Assembly: GCF_022095675.1 (NCBI RefSeq) | Contig: NZ_JAHYSG010000028.1 | Location: 1 to 64,000 of the forward strand | Direction of reading: 5' to 3' | From: Dactylosporangium sp. AC04546 | GTDB lineage: Bacteria > Actinomycetota > Actinomycetes > Mycobacteriales > Micromonosporaceae | DNA: 64,000 bases | Shown here: piece by piece, positions 33,831 to 42,832 of the stretch | How positions within the stretch are numbered: position 1 is the first letter of the stretch | Layout: the number at the start of each line of letters is the position of its first letter | Notes under the pieces: generated by a model | Databases searched by the model: none | Seen by the model: only the letters and a program-made list of their open reading frames with translations | Told to the model about the DNA's origin: nothing | Position numbers and translations under genes: made by a program

Positions 33831-36800
33831 GTGCGGTTCGGGATCCTGGGGCCGTTGCTGGTGTCCCGCGACGGCGAGCCGGTCGCGGTCGGGAGCCCGA
33901 AACAGCAGGCGCTGCTGTCCCTGCTGCTCCTGCGGCCAAACCGGCTGCTCACGGCCGACTGGCTGGCCGAGGCGCTCTGGGACGGCTCGCCGCCGTCCAG
34001 CGCGCTCGTGACGCTGCGGACGTACGTCGCGGGTCTGCGCCGCGCCCTCGAACCCGGTCGCGGGCCGCGCTCGCCGGGGCGGATCGTGCGCTCCCACACC
34101 GGCGGCTACGAGCTGTGTGTGCCGCCCGAGGCGATCGACGCCGTGCGGTTCACCGCGCTCGCCGACGAGGGCGCCCGGGCGCTCGCCGACGGCGATCCCG
34201 TCGCGGCCGAGCGGAGGTACACCGAGGCCTTGGCCCTGTGGCGCGGCGAACCGGCCGTCGCCGACCTCGCCGCCGTACGTCCCGACGTCGCCCGCCTCAC
34301 CGAGGCCCGTTTGTCCGGGGAGGAGGGGCGGCTCGCCGCCGCCGTGGCCGCCGGGCGCCACGGTGCGGTGCTACCGGACCTGCGGCGCTTCGTCGACGGG
34401 CACCCGGCCCGGGAGGCGGGACGCGAACAGTTGATGCTTGCCCTGTACCGCGCCGGCCGGCAGACCGAGGCGCTGGAGGTGTTCGATGCGGGCCGCCGGC
34501 TGCTGGCCGGCGAGTTCGGCGTGGAGCCCGGCCCTCGGCTGCGCGAACTGCACCGCCTGATACTCACCCACACGGTTCCGCCAGCCGCCGCGCCCGCTGC
34601 GGCGCGCCGGAGGCCGCTCGTCGGCCGGGACGCCGAGCTGGCCCGGCTGGCGCAGCTGCTGGCGGCGGCCGGCGGCGACGGCGGGCGCATCGCGACGATC
34701 GTCGGCGAGCCCGGCATCGGCAAGACCAGCCTGGCCGCCGCGGTCGCGGACCGGGCCGCCGCGGCCGGGATCCCGGTCGTGTGGGGCCGCTGCCCCGACC
34801 TCGGCGAGGCGCCGCCGTTCTGGCTGTGGACGCAGGTCCTGCGCGGTCTTGCGGTACTGCCGGGATCCGGCGAGCCCGGCGCGAGCACGGCGCTTTCCGG
34901 CTTCACCGCCGAGGCGGCGACCGGCGCCGACGGGCCGGACCCGGCGGCCCGCTTCCGGGCCTACGAGGCCGTCGCCGGGCTCGTCCACGCCGTCGCCGAG
35001 CCGTCCGGCCTGGTCGTCGTGCTCGACGACCTGCACGCCGCGGACCCCGACTCGCGGCTGCTGCTGCGGTACCTGGCCACCACCGTCCACCGCAGCCGGG
35101 CGCTGGTCGTCGTCACGTCGCGGCCGTACGACCACGACGCCGGGCTCGTCGCCATGCTCGCCGACCTGGCCCGCGCCGCCGGCGGCGGGCAGCTGCGGCT
35201 CGAGGGCCTCGGCACGGCCGCGGTGGCCGACCTGGTGCACGACCGGACCGGCGCGGCACCGGCCGCCGGGCTCGTCGAGCGGCTGGTGCACCGTACGGGC
35301 GGCAACCCGTTCTTCCTCACCGAGCTGCTCGCGTCCGCCGGCCCGTCCCGGGATCGCGACGCGTTGCCCCCGAGCGTGCGCGACGCGGTCCTGCTGCGGC
35401 TGCGGGCACCAAACGCGGCCACCCGCGAGTGTCTCGACCTGCTCGGCGTCGCCGGCCGCGAGCTCGACCTGCGGCTGCTGAACTCGGCGACCGGCACCGA
35501 CGCGGCCGAGCTGCTGGCCGCCCCGGACGCCGCGCACCTGATCGCCGGGGCCGGTCCGGGCGCGGTGCGGTTCCGGCATCCGCTGTTCGCCGAGGTCGCC
35601 TACGCCGAGCTGGCCGCGCCGCGACGGGCCGTGCTGCACGCCCGCCTCGCCGGCACCGCCGCGGGCATGCCGGGCCTGGGCGGGCTGACCCCGGCCGAGC
35701 TGGCCCGCCACTACGGGCAGGCGGTCGGGCTCGGCCACGGCGAGGACTTCCTGCGCTGGACGCTGCGGGCCGCCGACGACGCGACGTGGCGGCTGGCCTA
35801 CGAGGACGCCCTCGCGCACCTCGACCGCGCCGCCGCGCGGCTCGCCCCCGACGCCGCCACCTCGCCGGACGCGGCCGAGGCGGAGCTCACGGTACAGCTG
35901 CATCGCACCTCGCTGCTGCAGATCACCGTCGGCGTGGGCAGCGACGCGGTCGAACAGGCCGCGGCCCGCGCCCGGCGGCTGCTGCCGCTCGCCGGCCCCG
36001 GCGCCGACCTGCGCACGGCGCTGTGGACGCTCGGCGAGGTCGCCTGCAACCGGGCCGAGTACGCCATCGGCGCCGACCTGGCACGCCGGCTGACCGGCGC
36101 ACCGCCGGACGGCGACCCGCTGATCGCCGCCGCCGGGCCGTACCTGCTCGGTGTCGTCGACTACTTCACAGGCCGTCTGGCGGAGGCCGACGCGCAGCTC
36201 ACCATCGCCGTCGACCGGCTGCGCACGGTCGAGCCGCGACGGCTGCGCGGGCAGGTCGGGCGCACCCCGACGCTGTCGCCGTACAACTTCCGGGCCCTGG
36301 TGCGCTCGCTGCGCGGCGACCGGCCGGCGGCGCACGCCGACCTGGCGGCCGCGCGGCAGCTCGCCGAGCACGCCGACGACCCGTACGGCCGGGGCAACGC
36401 CGTGCTGTTCGCGGCCTGGGTGGCCCTGCAGGAGCGCGACGCCCCGGCGGGCCGCGAGGCGGCCGGGCGGTGCCGTGAGATCGGCGAGCGGCAGCACATG
36501 CCGCACTTCGTCGGCATCGGCGACCTCCTGGCGGACTGGGCGGCCGTGCACGGCGGTGAACGGGCGCGGCTCACCGCGATGCGGGCCGCGGGCGAGGCCA
36601 TCTACCGGCACGGGTTGCGGGCCACGCGCACGATCGTGATCGCCGCGATGGCTGACGCGTACCTCACGGCGGGCGACCCGGCGACCGCGGCGGCGCTGGC
36701 CGACGAGGGGCTCGCCGCGGCCGAAGCCGCCGGGGAACGGGTGCTCACCGCCGAGCTGCGCCGGGTGCGGGGCCTGGCCCGCGGCGACGACCGCGACGTG

Positions 36801-36902
36801 CGGCGCGGCGCCGCGATCGCCGCCGAGCAGGGCGCCGGGCTGCTGGTGAGCCGCTGTGGAGACCGGCCTCCACAGGATCTCCACAGCCGTCGTCTTCGCT
36901 AG
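33831..36902 (+). CDS. AfsR/SARP-type regulator with BTAD, ATPase and TPR-like regions
   Basis: A 1023-residue regulator. Residues 1-95 form an OmpR-like winged helix (LRPNRLLTADWLAEALWDG, RTYVAGLRRALEP, HTGGYEL). Residues 100-245 are the bacterial transcriptional activator domain (AVRFTALADEGARAL ... YRAGRQTEALEVFDAGRRLL). Then an AAA-like ATPase: P-loop IVGEPGIGKTSLA near 290 and LVVVLDDLHAADPDS near 395. The C-terminal 400 residues are helical repeats. The start GTG 33831 follows GAGGGAAA. SARP proteins activate secondary metabolism. It ends five bases before the FAD monooxygenase and may control it or a more distant cluster. Confidence 0.92.
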   Translation: MRFGILGPLLVSRDGEPVAVGSPKQQALLSLLLLRPNRLLTADWLAEALWDGSPPSSALVTLRTYVAGLRRALEPGRGPRSPGRIVRSHTGGYELCVPPEAIDAVRFTALADEGARALADGDPVAAERRYTEALALWRGEPAVADLAAVRPDVARLTEARLSGEEGRLAAAVAAGRHGAVLPDLRRFVDGHPAREAGREQLMLALYRAGRQTEALEVFDAGRRLLAGEFGVEPGPRLRELHRLILTHTVPPAAAPAAARRRPLVGRDAELARLAQLLAAAGGDGGRIATIVGEPGIGKTSLAAAVADRAAAAGIPVVWGRCPDLGEAPPFWLWTQVLRGLAVLPGSGEPGASTALSGFTAEAATGADGPDPAARFRAYEAVAGLVHAVAEPSGLVVVLDDLHAADPDSRLLLRYLATTVHRSRALVVVTSRPYDHDAGLVAMLADLARAAGGGQLRLEGLGTAAVADLVHDRTGAAPAAGLVERLVHRTGGNPFFLTELLASAGPSRDRDALPPSVRDAVLLRLRAPNAATRECLDLLGVAGRELDLRLLNSATGTDAAELLAAPDAAHLIAGAGPGAVRFRHPLFAEVAYAELAAPRRAVLHARLAGTAAGMPGLGGLTPAELARHYGQAVGLGHGEDFLRWTLRAADDATWRLAYEDALAHLDRAAARLAPDAATSPDAAEAELTVQLHRTSLLQITVGVGSDAVEQAAARARRLLPLAGPGADLRTALWTLGEVACNRAEYAIGADLARRLTGAPPDGDPLIAAAGPYLLGVVDYFTGRLAEADAQLTIAVDRLRTVEPRRLRGQVGRTPTLSPYNFRALVRSLRGDRPAAHADLAAARQLAEHADDPYGRGNAVLFAAWVALQERDAPAGREAAGRCREIGERQHMPHFVGIGDLLADWAAVHGGERARLTAMRAAGEAIYRHGLRATRTIVIAAMADAYLTAGDPATAAALADEGLAAAEAAGERVLTAELRRVRGLARGDDRDVRRGAAIAAEQGAGLLVSRCGDRPPQDLHSRRLR
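36854..36875. other. Perfect 8-bp hairpin at the end of the SARP gene
   Basis: CTGTGGAG and CTCCACAG form a perfect eight-pair stem with a six-base loop (ACCGGC). The structure sits in the last codons of the regulator, about 32 bases before the monooxygenase start. A third related element, CTCCACAG, recurs at 36879-36886 and could pair with the first arm instead. No T run follows, so it is not a normal terminator. It could be a translational or mRNA-processing element between the two genes, or a binding site. Confidence 0.35.
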
Positions 36903-36907
36903 GCGGC

Positions 36908-38479
36908 ATGCATCCTGACGTCGTCGTGGTGGGCTGCGGGCCGGTCGGCGCGCTCACCGCCAACCTGCTCGGCATGCGCGGTGTGCGCACCCTGGTCGTC
37001 GAGCGCAGTACCGCGCCGCACCAGCAGCCCCGCGCGTTCTCCTGCGACGACGAGGCGCTGCGGGTGTACCAGCAGGCCGGGCTGCGCGACGAGGTGGCCG
37101 CCGACATGTACGCGCCGCCGGTCGTCGACTACGTCGACGGCGGCGGCAGACCCTTCGCCACGATCGCCCTCGACGAGATCGACTTCGGGCTCGGCAGCGC
37201 ACCCCTGCACTTCTTCGACCAGCCGCGCCTCGAGGCGTCGCTGCGCGCGGGCTTCGACCGGTTCCCGCACGTCACCCTGCGCACCGGCGTGGAGCTCAGC
37301 GACCTGACCCAGGACGGCGACGGCGTCACGGTCGTGCTCCGCGACGTCGCGACCGGCGAGGCCACCACGGTACGCGCCCGGTACGTGCTGGGCTGCGACG
37401 GCGCCCGGAGCACGACGCGGACCGCCGCCGGCATCCAGCTCGCCGGCGCGTCGTACGAGGAGCCCTGGCTGGCGGTCTCCGGCGACGTCGCGCCCGGCGG
37501 GGTCCGCCAGCCGCGGACCCGGTTCGTCTGCGACTGGCGCCGTCCCGCGTTCGTCTCGCCGGGCGCCTTCGGTACCCATCGCCTGGAGTTCATGCTCCGC
37601 GACGGCGAGACGCCGGAGGAGATGACCCGGCCGGAGACGATCGCCCGGCTGCTGGCCCCGTACGTCGACCCGGAGCGCTTCACCGTCACCCGCGCCGTCG
37701 TCTACACCTTCCACCATCTGGTCGCCGAGCGGTGGCGCAACGGCCGCGTGCTCCTGCTCGGCGACGCGGCTCACCAGATGCCGCCGTTCCTGGGCCAGGG
37801 CCTGTGCAGCGGCCTGCGCGACGCCGCGAACCTCACCTGGAAGCTCGCGCTGGTCCTCGACGGCGCGGCGGGCCCCGACCTGCTCGACACGTACGAGGCC
37901 GAGCGGCGCCCGCACACCGAGGAGATGGCGGTCACGAGCGTCCGGATGGGCAAGGTGTTCCTGGTCCGCAACCGCTATGCCGCCGCCGCGCGCGACGCGG
38001 TGCTCCGCGCCGTGCAGCTTGTGCCCCGGGTCCGTCGCTTCGTGCGCCACTTCGAGTTCAAGCCGGCCCCGGCGTTGCGCACGGGATTGCTGTCCGGCGG
38101 CGTCCGTAAGGGCCCGGTCGGCACGATGTTTCCCCAGCCGCAGGTCACGACCGCGGGCACGGCGACCCCGCGCCCGCTGGACGACGTGCTGGGCCCGGCC
38201 TTCACGGTGATCGGCCCGGGCGTCGACGCACGGACGGCGGCCGGCTGGGCGGGCCCCACGGCGACCTTCGTCCGGGTTCTGCCGGCCGGTTCGTCCGGCC
38301 CCCCGAGCGCCCCGGCCCACGACGTGGTCAACGTGGTCGACGTCAACGGCGTGCTCGGCGAATGGTTCGACCGGCATGGGGTCGACCTGGCCGTGCTGCG
38401 CCCGGACCGCTTCGTCTACAGCACCACCGCGGACGCCGTGCCGCTGCGGTCCGGGCAGCCGCGTCCCGCGACCGTCTAG
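36908..38479 (+). CDS. FAD-dependent aromatic monooxygenase (MhpA/PheA-like)
   Basis: A 523-residue flavoprotein hydroxylase. The N-terminus DVVVVGCGPVGALTANLLG gives the ADP-binding GxGxxG fold, LGCDGARSTTR is the DG motif, and VLLLGDAAHQMPPFLGQGLCSGLRDA is the GD motif of para-hydroxybenzoate hydroxylase-type enzymes. The C-terminal thioredoxin-like domain (about 420-520) is typical of the MhpA group, which hydroxylates 3-(3-hydroxyphenyl)propionate or polyketides. The gene lies five bases downstream of the SARP regulator. Its stop shares the palindromic CTAG with the stop of the convergent ferredoxin gene. Substrate may be an aromatic catabolite or a polyketide. Confidence 0.9.
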   Translation: MHPDVVVVGCGPVGALTANLLGMRGVRTLVVERSTAPHQQPRAFSCDDEALRVYQQAGLRDEVAADMYAPPVVDYVDGGGRPFATIALDEIDFGLGSAPLHFFDQPRLEASLRAGFDRFPHVTLRTGVELSDLTQDGDGVTVVLRDVATGEATTVRARYVLGCDGARSTTRTAAGIQLAGASYEEPWLAVSGDVAPGGVRQPRTRFVCDWRRPAFVSPGAFGTHRLEFMLRDGETPEEMTRPETIARLLAPYVDPERFTVTRAVVYTFHHLVAERWRNGRVLLLGDAAHQMPPFLGQGLCSGLRDAANLTWKLALVLDGAAGPDLLDTYEAERRPHTEEMAVTSVRMGKVFLVRNRYAAAARDAVLRAVQLVPRVRRFVRHFEFKPAPALRTGLLSGGVRKGPVGTMFPQPQVTTAGTATPRPLDDVLGPAFTVIGPGVDARTAAGWAGPTATFVRVLPAGSSGPPSAPAHDVVNVVDVNGVLGEWFDRHGVDLAVLRPDRFVYSTTADAVPLRSGQPRPATV

Positions 38480-38721
38480 ATCTCCGGTCCGTCGAGCGGC
38501 CGTCCGCCGTGGTCACTGTCCGGGGCAACGCTGAGGGCCCCGGACGGGCAGCCCGCCACGGCCTGGCGGACGGCGTCCGACAGCTCCGGCGGGGGAGACT
38601 CGTCCCGCACGACCACCACGCCGTCGTCCTCGCGCTGGTCGAAGACTCGGGGGAGGAGCAGGGCGCACTGGCCCGACGACACGCACACGGCCGTGTCCGC
38701 GCTCACCTTCATCGTCACCAT
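38476..38721 (-). CDS. [3Fe-4S]-type ferredoxin
   Basis: An 81-residue ferredoxin of the kind that serves actinobacterial P450s. The cluster ligands are visible: C-x5-C in [18 protein letters not shown] and the third cysteine in [10 protein letters not shown]; a residue other than Cys at the middle position fits a 3Fe-4S rather than 4Fe-4S cluster. The ATG 38721 follows GAGGT in the end of the P450 gene and overlaps its stop by 7 bases; ATG 38712 is an alternative. It should pass electrons from a reductase, not encoded here, to the adjacent P450. Confidence 0.9.
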   Translation of the reverse strand: MVTMKVSADTAVCVSSGQCALLLPRVFDQREDDGVVVVRDESPPPELSDAVRQAVAGCPSGALSVAPDSDHGGRPLDGPEI

Positions 38722-39932
38722 GTCACCGGTACCTCGTCCACGCCCCCGGTCAGCCGGTTGTGCCGGATCTCGATGTCGTCGACCGCGACCGCCAGCCGCA
38801 GCGTGGGGAAGCGTTGCAGCAGGGCCGGGAAGACGGTGCGCAGCTCGGTGCGGGCCAGGTTGGCGCCGATGCAGACGTGGGCGCCGTGACCGAAGGCGAG
38901 GTGCGCGTTCGGGCGGCGGGCCGGGTCGAACTCGGCCGGCTCGGCGAACACCGACGCGTCGCGGTTGGCGGCGTTGCTGGAGATGATGACCGCCTCGCCG
39001 CGGGCGATCGTGACGCCCGCGATCTCGACGTCCGCGTGCGCGTAGCGGAGCAGGCCCAGGCCGCCGGGTGCGGTGATCCGCAGGATCTCCTCGACCGTCG
39101 GGCCGACCTCGGCGTCCGGGTCGGCGGTGAAGCGGTCGCGGCGGCGCGGGTCGGCGAGCAGCAGCAGGACGCCGAGGTCGATGCGGGTCGACGTGGTCTC
39201 GTGCCCGGCGAAGATGAGGCCGGCGGCCAGGCGCGCGAGCTCCCCCGCGGTGAACGTCGGGTCCTCGGCCTGCGCGGCGACCAGGTCGGAGATGACGTCC
39301 GGGCCGGGCTCGCGCCGCTTCGCCTCGGCCAGGCCCGTCGTGTACTCCTGGAACTCCGCCATCGCCGCCCGCGCGTCCGTGCCGCCGTCGATCAGGCCGA
39401 TGCGCTCGGAGAGCCGGCGGAAATGGGCGCGGTCGGCGTAGGGCACGCCCAGCAGCTCGCAGATGACCAGGACCGGCAGCGGGAAGGCGAGCAGCTCGTG
39501 CAGGTTGACCGGCGCGCCGGGGCGGGTGTCGCGGGCGGCCTGCATGTCGTCCAGGCAGCGCTCGGTGAGCTCCTCGATCCGGCCGGCCAGGCGGCGCATC
39601 CGGGGCGCGGAGAACGCCGGCACCAGCAGGCGGCGCATCCGGGTGTGCTCGCGCTCCTCGGTGGCGTAGTCGCCGGACGGGCCGTCGAGCAGCGCCGCAT
39701 GCGAGACGCGGGCCGCCTCCTGCGGGGCCGGGTGGGAGCGGCCGAAGCGCCGGTCGCCGAAGATCTGCCGGGCCTCCGCGTAGGCGGTCACCAGCCAGGC
39801 GGGGTCGCCGGCGGGCGTGGTGACCCGGGTGAGCGGGGCCTCGCGGCGCAGCACGTCGTACAGCGGCGCGATGTCGAGCACGTTGGGCCGGTCGAAGGGC
39901 AGCTGGGGCCGGGCCTGGGCGGTCGCGGTCAT
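38715..39932 (-). CDS. Cytochrome P450
   Basis: A 405-residue bacterial class I P450. The I-helix reads [14 protein letters not shown], the ExxR motif EEILR, and the heme loop [15 protein letters not shown] with the ligand at C354. [19 protein letters not shown] is the usual run before it. ATG 39932 has GGAGGAG upstream; an earlier in-frame start at 39974 would add 14 residues. It is coupled to its ferredoxin. The pair lies between the FAD monooxygenase and the GntR regulator; it may serve the aromatic catabolic island to the right or a biosynthetic cluster. Confidence 0.93.
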   Translation of the reverse strand: MTATAQARPQLPFDRPNVLDIAPLYDVLRREAPLTRVTTPAGDPAWLVTAYAEARQIFGDRRFGRSHPAPQEAARVSHAALLDGPSGDYATEEREHTRMRRLLVPAFSAPRMRRLAGRIEELTERCLDDMQAARDTRPGAPVNLHELLAFPLPVLVICELLGVPYADRAHFRRLSERIGLIDGGTDARAAMAEFQEYTTGLAEAKRREPGPDVISDLVAAQAEDPTFTAGELARLAAGLIFAGHETTSTRIDLGVLLLLADPRRRDRFTADPDAEVGPTVEEILRITAPGGLGLLRYAHADVEIAGVTIARGEAVIISSNAANRDASVFAEPAEFDPARRPNAHLAFGHGAHVCIGANLARTELRTVFPALLQRFPTLRLAVAVDDIEIRHNRLTGGVDEVPVTW

Positions 39933-40080
39933 GGACGCTCCTCCCCGATGGGCGTCGAGGACATCGGTCAGCATCGATGCCAGGCTAGCATGGCGTCACG
40001 GGATCCAGGCTCCCCGTGGCCGAGGCGCACGCCCTCACCCGCGAAGGTCGGCGGGGATGTCCGGGCGCTGCGGTGGTGCC

Positions 40081-40866
40081 CTACCGGCGGCTGCGTTCGA
40101 TGTGCTGGAGCATGATCTCGTGGTGGTGGCGGATCGCGGCGCGGGTGGCGCCGTCGTCGCCGGCGGCCATCGCGTCGAGGATGGGCTGATGGATGGCCAT
40201 CTGGGCGTCCGCGTTCGTCGGCAGCAGCCAATCGGGCATCCGGTCCCGGTTGACCCAGTCCTCGTACTCGTACGAGATGACCGCGGTGTGGATGGCTTCG
40301 TAGATCGAGGCCAGGAACGGGTTGCCGGAGGTGCGCACGACCGCCGCGTGGAAGACGGTATCGGCGGCGATCCATGCCGACGTGCCGTGGGCCATGCTGT
40401 CCTTGAGGCGCTGCAGTGCTGAGCGCGCCTCGGCGAGATCGGTCTCGGGTTGCCGGAGACCCTCGGTCGCACCCAGCGTCTCCAGCCAGAGCCGCAGGTC
40501 GACCAGGTGTGACAGGGACCGCTTGTCGAGGTCGAGCATCAGGTTGACGGAGGCGGCGATACCTGACTCCGGGCGGCGCATCACGTAGGCCCCGGAGCCC
40601 TGCTTGACCTCGACGAGTCCCATGAGTGACAGCGTGCGCAGGGCCTGGCTGACGATCGGACGGCTGGCGCCGAACATCTCCGCGAGGTGTCGTTCGGACG
40701 GCAGGCGTGAGCCCTCGGCGATGTCCTTGGCGATGATGAGCTGCCGGATCTGCTCGGCGACATCGTCGGCGAGCCGGCTGGTGGACACGGTTCGCACGGC
40801 GCCGAGCTGCGCAACCTTGCGTGGGCGTGAACCGGTTCCGGTGGCTGGGCGTTCCGCCGGCGCCAT
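40081..40866 (-). CDS. GntR/FadR-family transcriptional regulator
   Basis: A 261-residue regulator. The N-terminal winged helix contains DDVAEQIRQLIIAKDIAEGS, then RLPSERHLAEMFGASRPIVSQALRTL and VKQGSGAYVM. The C-terminal all-helical FCD domain (about 100-255) shows DLRLWLE, FHAAVVRTSGNPFL and IHQPILDAMAAGD with HHHEIM near the end, matching the metal/ligand-binding histidines of FadR-type proteins. ATG 40866 follows TGGAGGAATCGC. It is divergent from the transketolase operon. Dyad sites at 40967-40983 and 40982-40999, and a related site before the ABC operon, are likely binding places. FCD regulators usually bind a carboxylate effector. Confidence 0.92.
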   Translation of the reverse strand: MAPAERPATGTGSRPRKVAQLGAVRTVSTSRLADDVAEQIRQLIIAKDIAEGSRLPSERHLAEMFGASRPIVSQALRTLSLMGLVEVKQGSGAYVMRRPESGIAASVNLMLDLDKRSLSHLVDLRLWLETLGATEGLRQPETDLAEARSALQRLKDSMAHGTSAWIAADTVFHAAVVRTSGNPFLASIYEAIHTAVISYEYEDWVNRDRMPDWLLPTNADAQMAIHQPILDAMAAGDDGATRAAIRHHHEIMLQHIERSRR

Positions 40867-40935
40867 GCGATTCCTCCAGCTCCACGAGATCTGAGACAGC
40901 GTACGCACGTCGCGGGGCCACCGGAAAGTCGGGGC

Positions 40936-40999
40936 TTGACGCGGCGTGCATTCCATGACTGTACTAAAGCGGCATAGCCACTTAACCAGTAGAGGTTAA
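40936..40999 (+). promoter_or_regulatory. Promoter and dyad operators of the transketolase operon
   Basis: TTGACG at 40936-40941 and TGTACT at 40960-40965, 18 bases apart, form a good sigma-70-like promoter. Just downstream, 40967-40983 is a 17-bp dyad AAGCGGC-ATA-GCCACTT with one mismatched pair. It is followed by the perfect inverted repeat TTAACC-N6-GGTTAA at 40982-40999, ending two bases before the ATG at 41001. The layout suits repression by the divergent GntR protein. The first dyad resembles the site at 46519-46543. Confidence 0.65.
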
Positions 41000-41000
41000 C

Positions 41001-41822
41001 ATGGACCTGAAACCCGAGTCACCCGTCGAGTCATCCACCGAGCTCGCCGAGCTCGCCGACCGCATTCGCCTGCGTGCCGTGCGGATGGTGGCGATGCACG
41101 GGCTCGGCTATCTCGGGCAGGCGCTGTCGTCGGCCGAGATCCTCGCGACCGTCTACCGCCGGGTGTACCGCCCTGACGCCGACCGAATCGTGATCTCGCC
41201 CGGCCACTACGTGATCGGGGCGTTCGCGGCCGCGGCCGAGTCCGGCCTGCTCGATCCGGCCGCGCTCGCGACCTACGGTCACGACGGCTCGCGACTGGAG
41301 GCGATCGGCACCGAACGGTCGCCCTCGGTCGACCTGACCTGCGGATCGCTGGGGCAGGGCCTGTCGGCCGCGGTGGGCTTCGCGCTCTCCGACCGCCTGC
41401 GCGGCCGCGCCGACGCCCGGACCGTCGTGCTCGTCAGCGACGGCGAGCTGGAGGAGGGCCAGGTGTGGGAGGCGGCGATGTTCGCCGGCCACCACCGGCT
41501 GGACCGCCTCGTCGCGCTCGTCGACGCGAACAACTCCCAGGTGGACGGGCCGGTCGCGGAGATCACCACGATCGAGCCGATCGCCGACAAGTGGCGCGCG
41601 TTCGGGTGGCATGCCCAGGACGTCGACGGGCACGACACCGGGGCGCTCGCGGCGGCGGTCGATGCGGCGCTCGAGGCCGACCGTCCGGCGGTCGTGATCG
41701 CCCGCACGTCCACGACCACCGGCCTGGACTGCCTGCCGGACAACACGGACGGCCACTTCGTCAAGCTCCCGCCGGAGCTTGCCGAGCGGGCCACCGCCGA
41801 ATTGGAGGCCCGCCTTGCGTAG
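41001..41822 (+). CDS. Transketolase-like enzyme, N-terminal (TPP-binding) subunit
   Basis: A 273-residue split transketolase N-subunit. The thiamine diphosphate motif is VSDGELEEGQVWEAAMFAGH followed by VALVDANNSQ. LTCGSLGQGLSAAVGFALS is the preceding conserved loop, and RMVAMHGLGYLGQALSSAEI replaces the usual H-x-GHxG segment. Split transketolases transfer two-carbon ketol units; sugar, apiose and other specialised substrates are known for this subfamily. It is the first gene of an operon under the dyad operators, and its C-terminal partner overlaps its end. Its role next to aromatic and amine catabolic genes is unclear. Confidence 0.9.
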   Translation: MDLKPESPVESSTELAELADRIRLRAVRMVAMHGLGYLGQALSSAEILATVYRRVYRPDADRIVISPGHYVIGAFAAAAESGLLDPAALATYGHDGSRLEAIGTERSPSVDLTCGSLGQGLSAAVGFALSDRLRGRADARTVVLVSDGELEEGQVWEAAMFAGHHRLDRLVALVDANNSQVDGPVAEITTIEPIADKWRAFGWHAQDVDGHDTGALAAAVDAALEADRPAVVIARTSTTTGLDCLPDNTDGHFVKLPPELAERATAELEARLA

Positions 41823-42819
41823 ACCGCCGTACCCGACCGTCCTGAAGCCGTACGGAAGTGCGCTGCTGGACCTTGCCCGCGCCGACGACCGGATCGTCTG
41901 CCTGTCCGGCGACCTCACCCGCCAGTGCGAGGTCGACCTGTTCCGTGACGCACTGCCGGAGCGCTTCGTGAACGCCGGCATGAGCGAGGCCAACATGATC
42001 GGCATCGCCGGGGCACTGGCCCGGGCCGGCCATGTGCCGTTCGTGCACACGTTCGGCGTGTTCGCCACGCGGCGCCCGTTCGACCAGATCGTCAACGCGG
42101 TCGCGTACCCGAACCTGCCGGTGCGCATCGTCGGCTTCATGCCGGGCATCTCCAGCCCCGGCGGCCCGAGTCACCAGGCCATCGAGGACGTGGCGCTGAT
42201 GCGCGCGCTGCCCAACCTGACCGTGATCGACGCCGCGGACGCCGTCGAGATCCGGCAGGTCGTGGCGGCCATCGTCGATCACCCGGGCCCCGTCTACCTG
42301 CGCCTCAAGCGCGGCGAGATCCCGGTCATCTTCGACGAGGAGTACGCGTTCTCGATGTACCGCGCCCAGCGGCTGCGCGCGGGAGGCGACGTGCTGATCG
42401 TCGCCAACGGCATGATGCTCCCCGCCGCCATCGTCGCCACGGACGTGCTCGCCGCCGCCGGGATCGACTGCGGACTCGTGCACGCGCCCGTGGTCAAGCC
42501 GCTCGACGCGGCCACGGTGGCCGACGCCGCCGCCGGGGTCCGGGCGGTCGTGACCGCGGAGAACCACACGATCGTCGGCGGACTCGGCTCGGCGGTCGCC
42601 GAGGCGCTCGCCGAGGCCGGCTGCGGCGCCCGGCTGCGCCGGGTCGGCCTGCGCGACACCTTCGCCGAAGGTGCGCTGACCGCCCATCACCTTTTCCAGA
42701 CGTACGACCTCACCACCCAGTCGATCGTCGACGCGGCGTGGGCGGCACTCGGGTCGAGTGACCCGGCGCCGGTCGCCCCTACCAGTCCCGCCGCCGTCGG
42801 CGAGTACTCGCCAGTCTGA
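41815..42819 (+). CDS. Transketolase-like enzyme, C-terminal (pyrimidine-binding) subunit
   Basis: A 334-residue partner of the preceding subunit. AGMSEANMIGIAGALARAG holds the conserved Glu that contacts the TPP pyrimidine ring. GISSPGGPSHQAIEDVALMRALPN is the typical loop and VTAENHTIVGGLGSAVAEAL the C-terminal domain. The TTG at 41815 was chosen because GGAGG lies six bases upstream and it overlaps the N-subunit stop by 8 bases; longer versions lack a ribosome site. Together the two subunits should form an alpha2beta2 ketol transferase. Confidence 0.9.
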   Translation: MRRPPYPTVLKPYGSALLDLARADDRIVCLSGDLTRQCEVDLFRDALPERFVNAGMSEANMIGIAGALARAGHVPFVHTFGVFATRRPFDQIVNAVAYPNLPVRIVGFMPGISSPGGPSHQAIEDVALMRALPNLTVIDAADAVEIRQVVAAIVDHPGPVYLRLKRGEIPVIFDEEYAFSMYRAQRLRAGGDVLIVANGMMLPAAIVATDVLAAAGIDCGLVHAPVVKPLDAATVADAAAGVRAVVTAENHTIVGGLGSAVAEALAEAGCGARLRRVGLRDTFAEGALTAHHLFQTYDLTTQSIVDAAWAALGSSDPAPVAPTSPAAVGEYSPV

Positions 42820-42832
42820 AGCAGGAGGCCAC

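Noticed and set aside
41001..42819. Ordinary pentose-phosphate transketolase
   Set aside because: It is split, regulated within a catabolic island, and belongs to the small-subunit branch used for specialised substrates.
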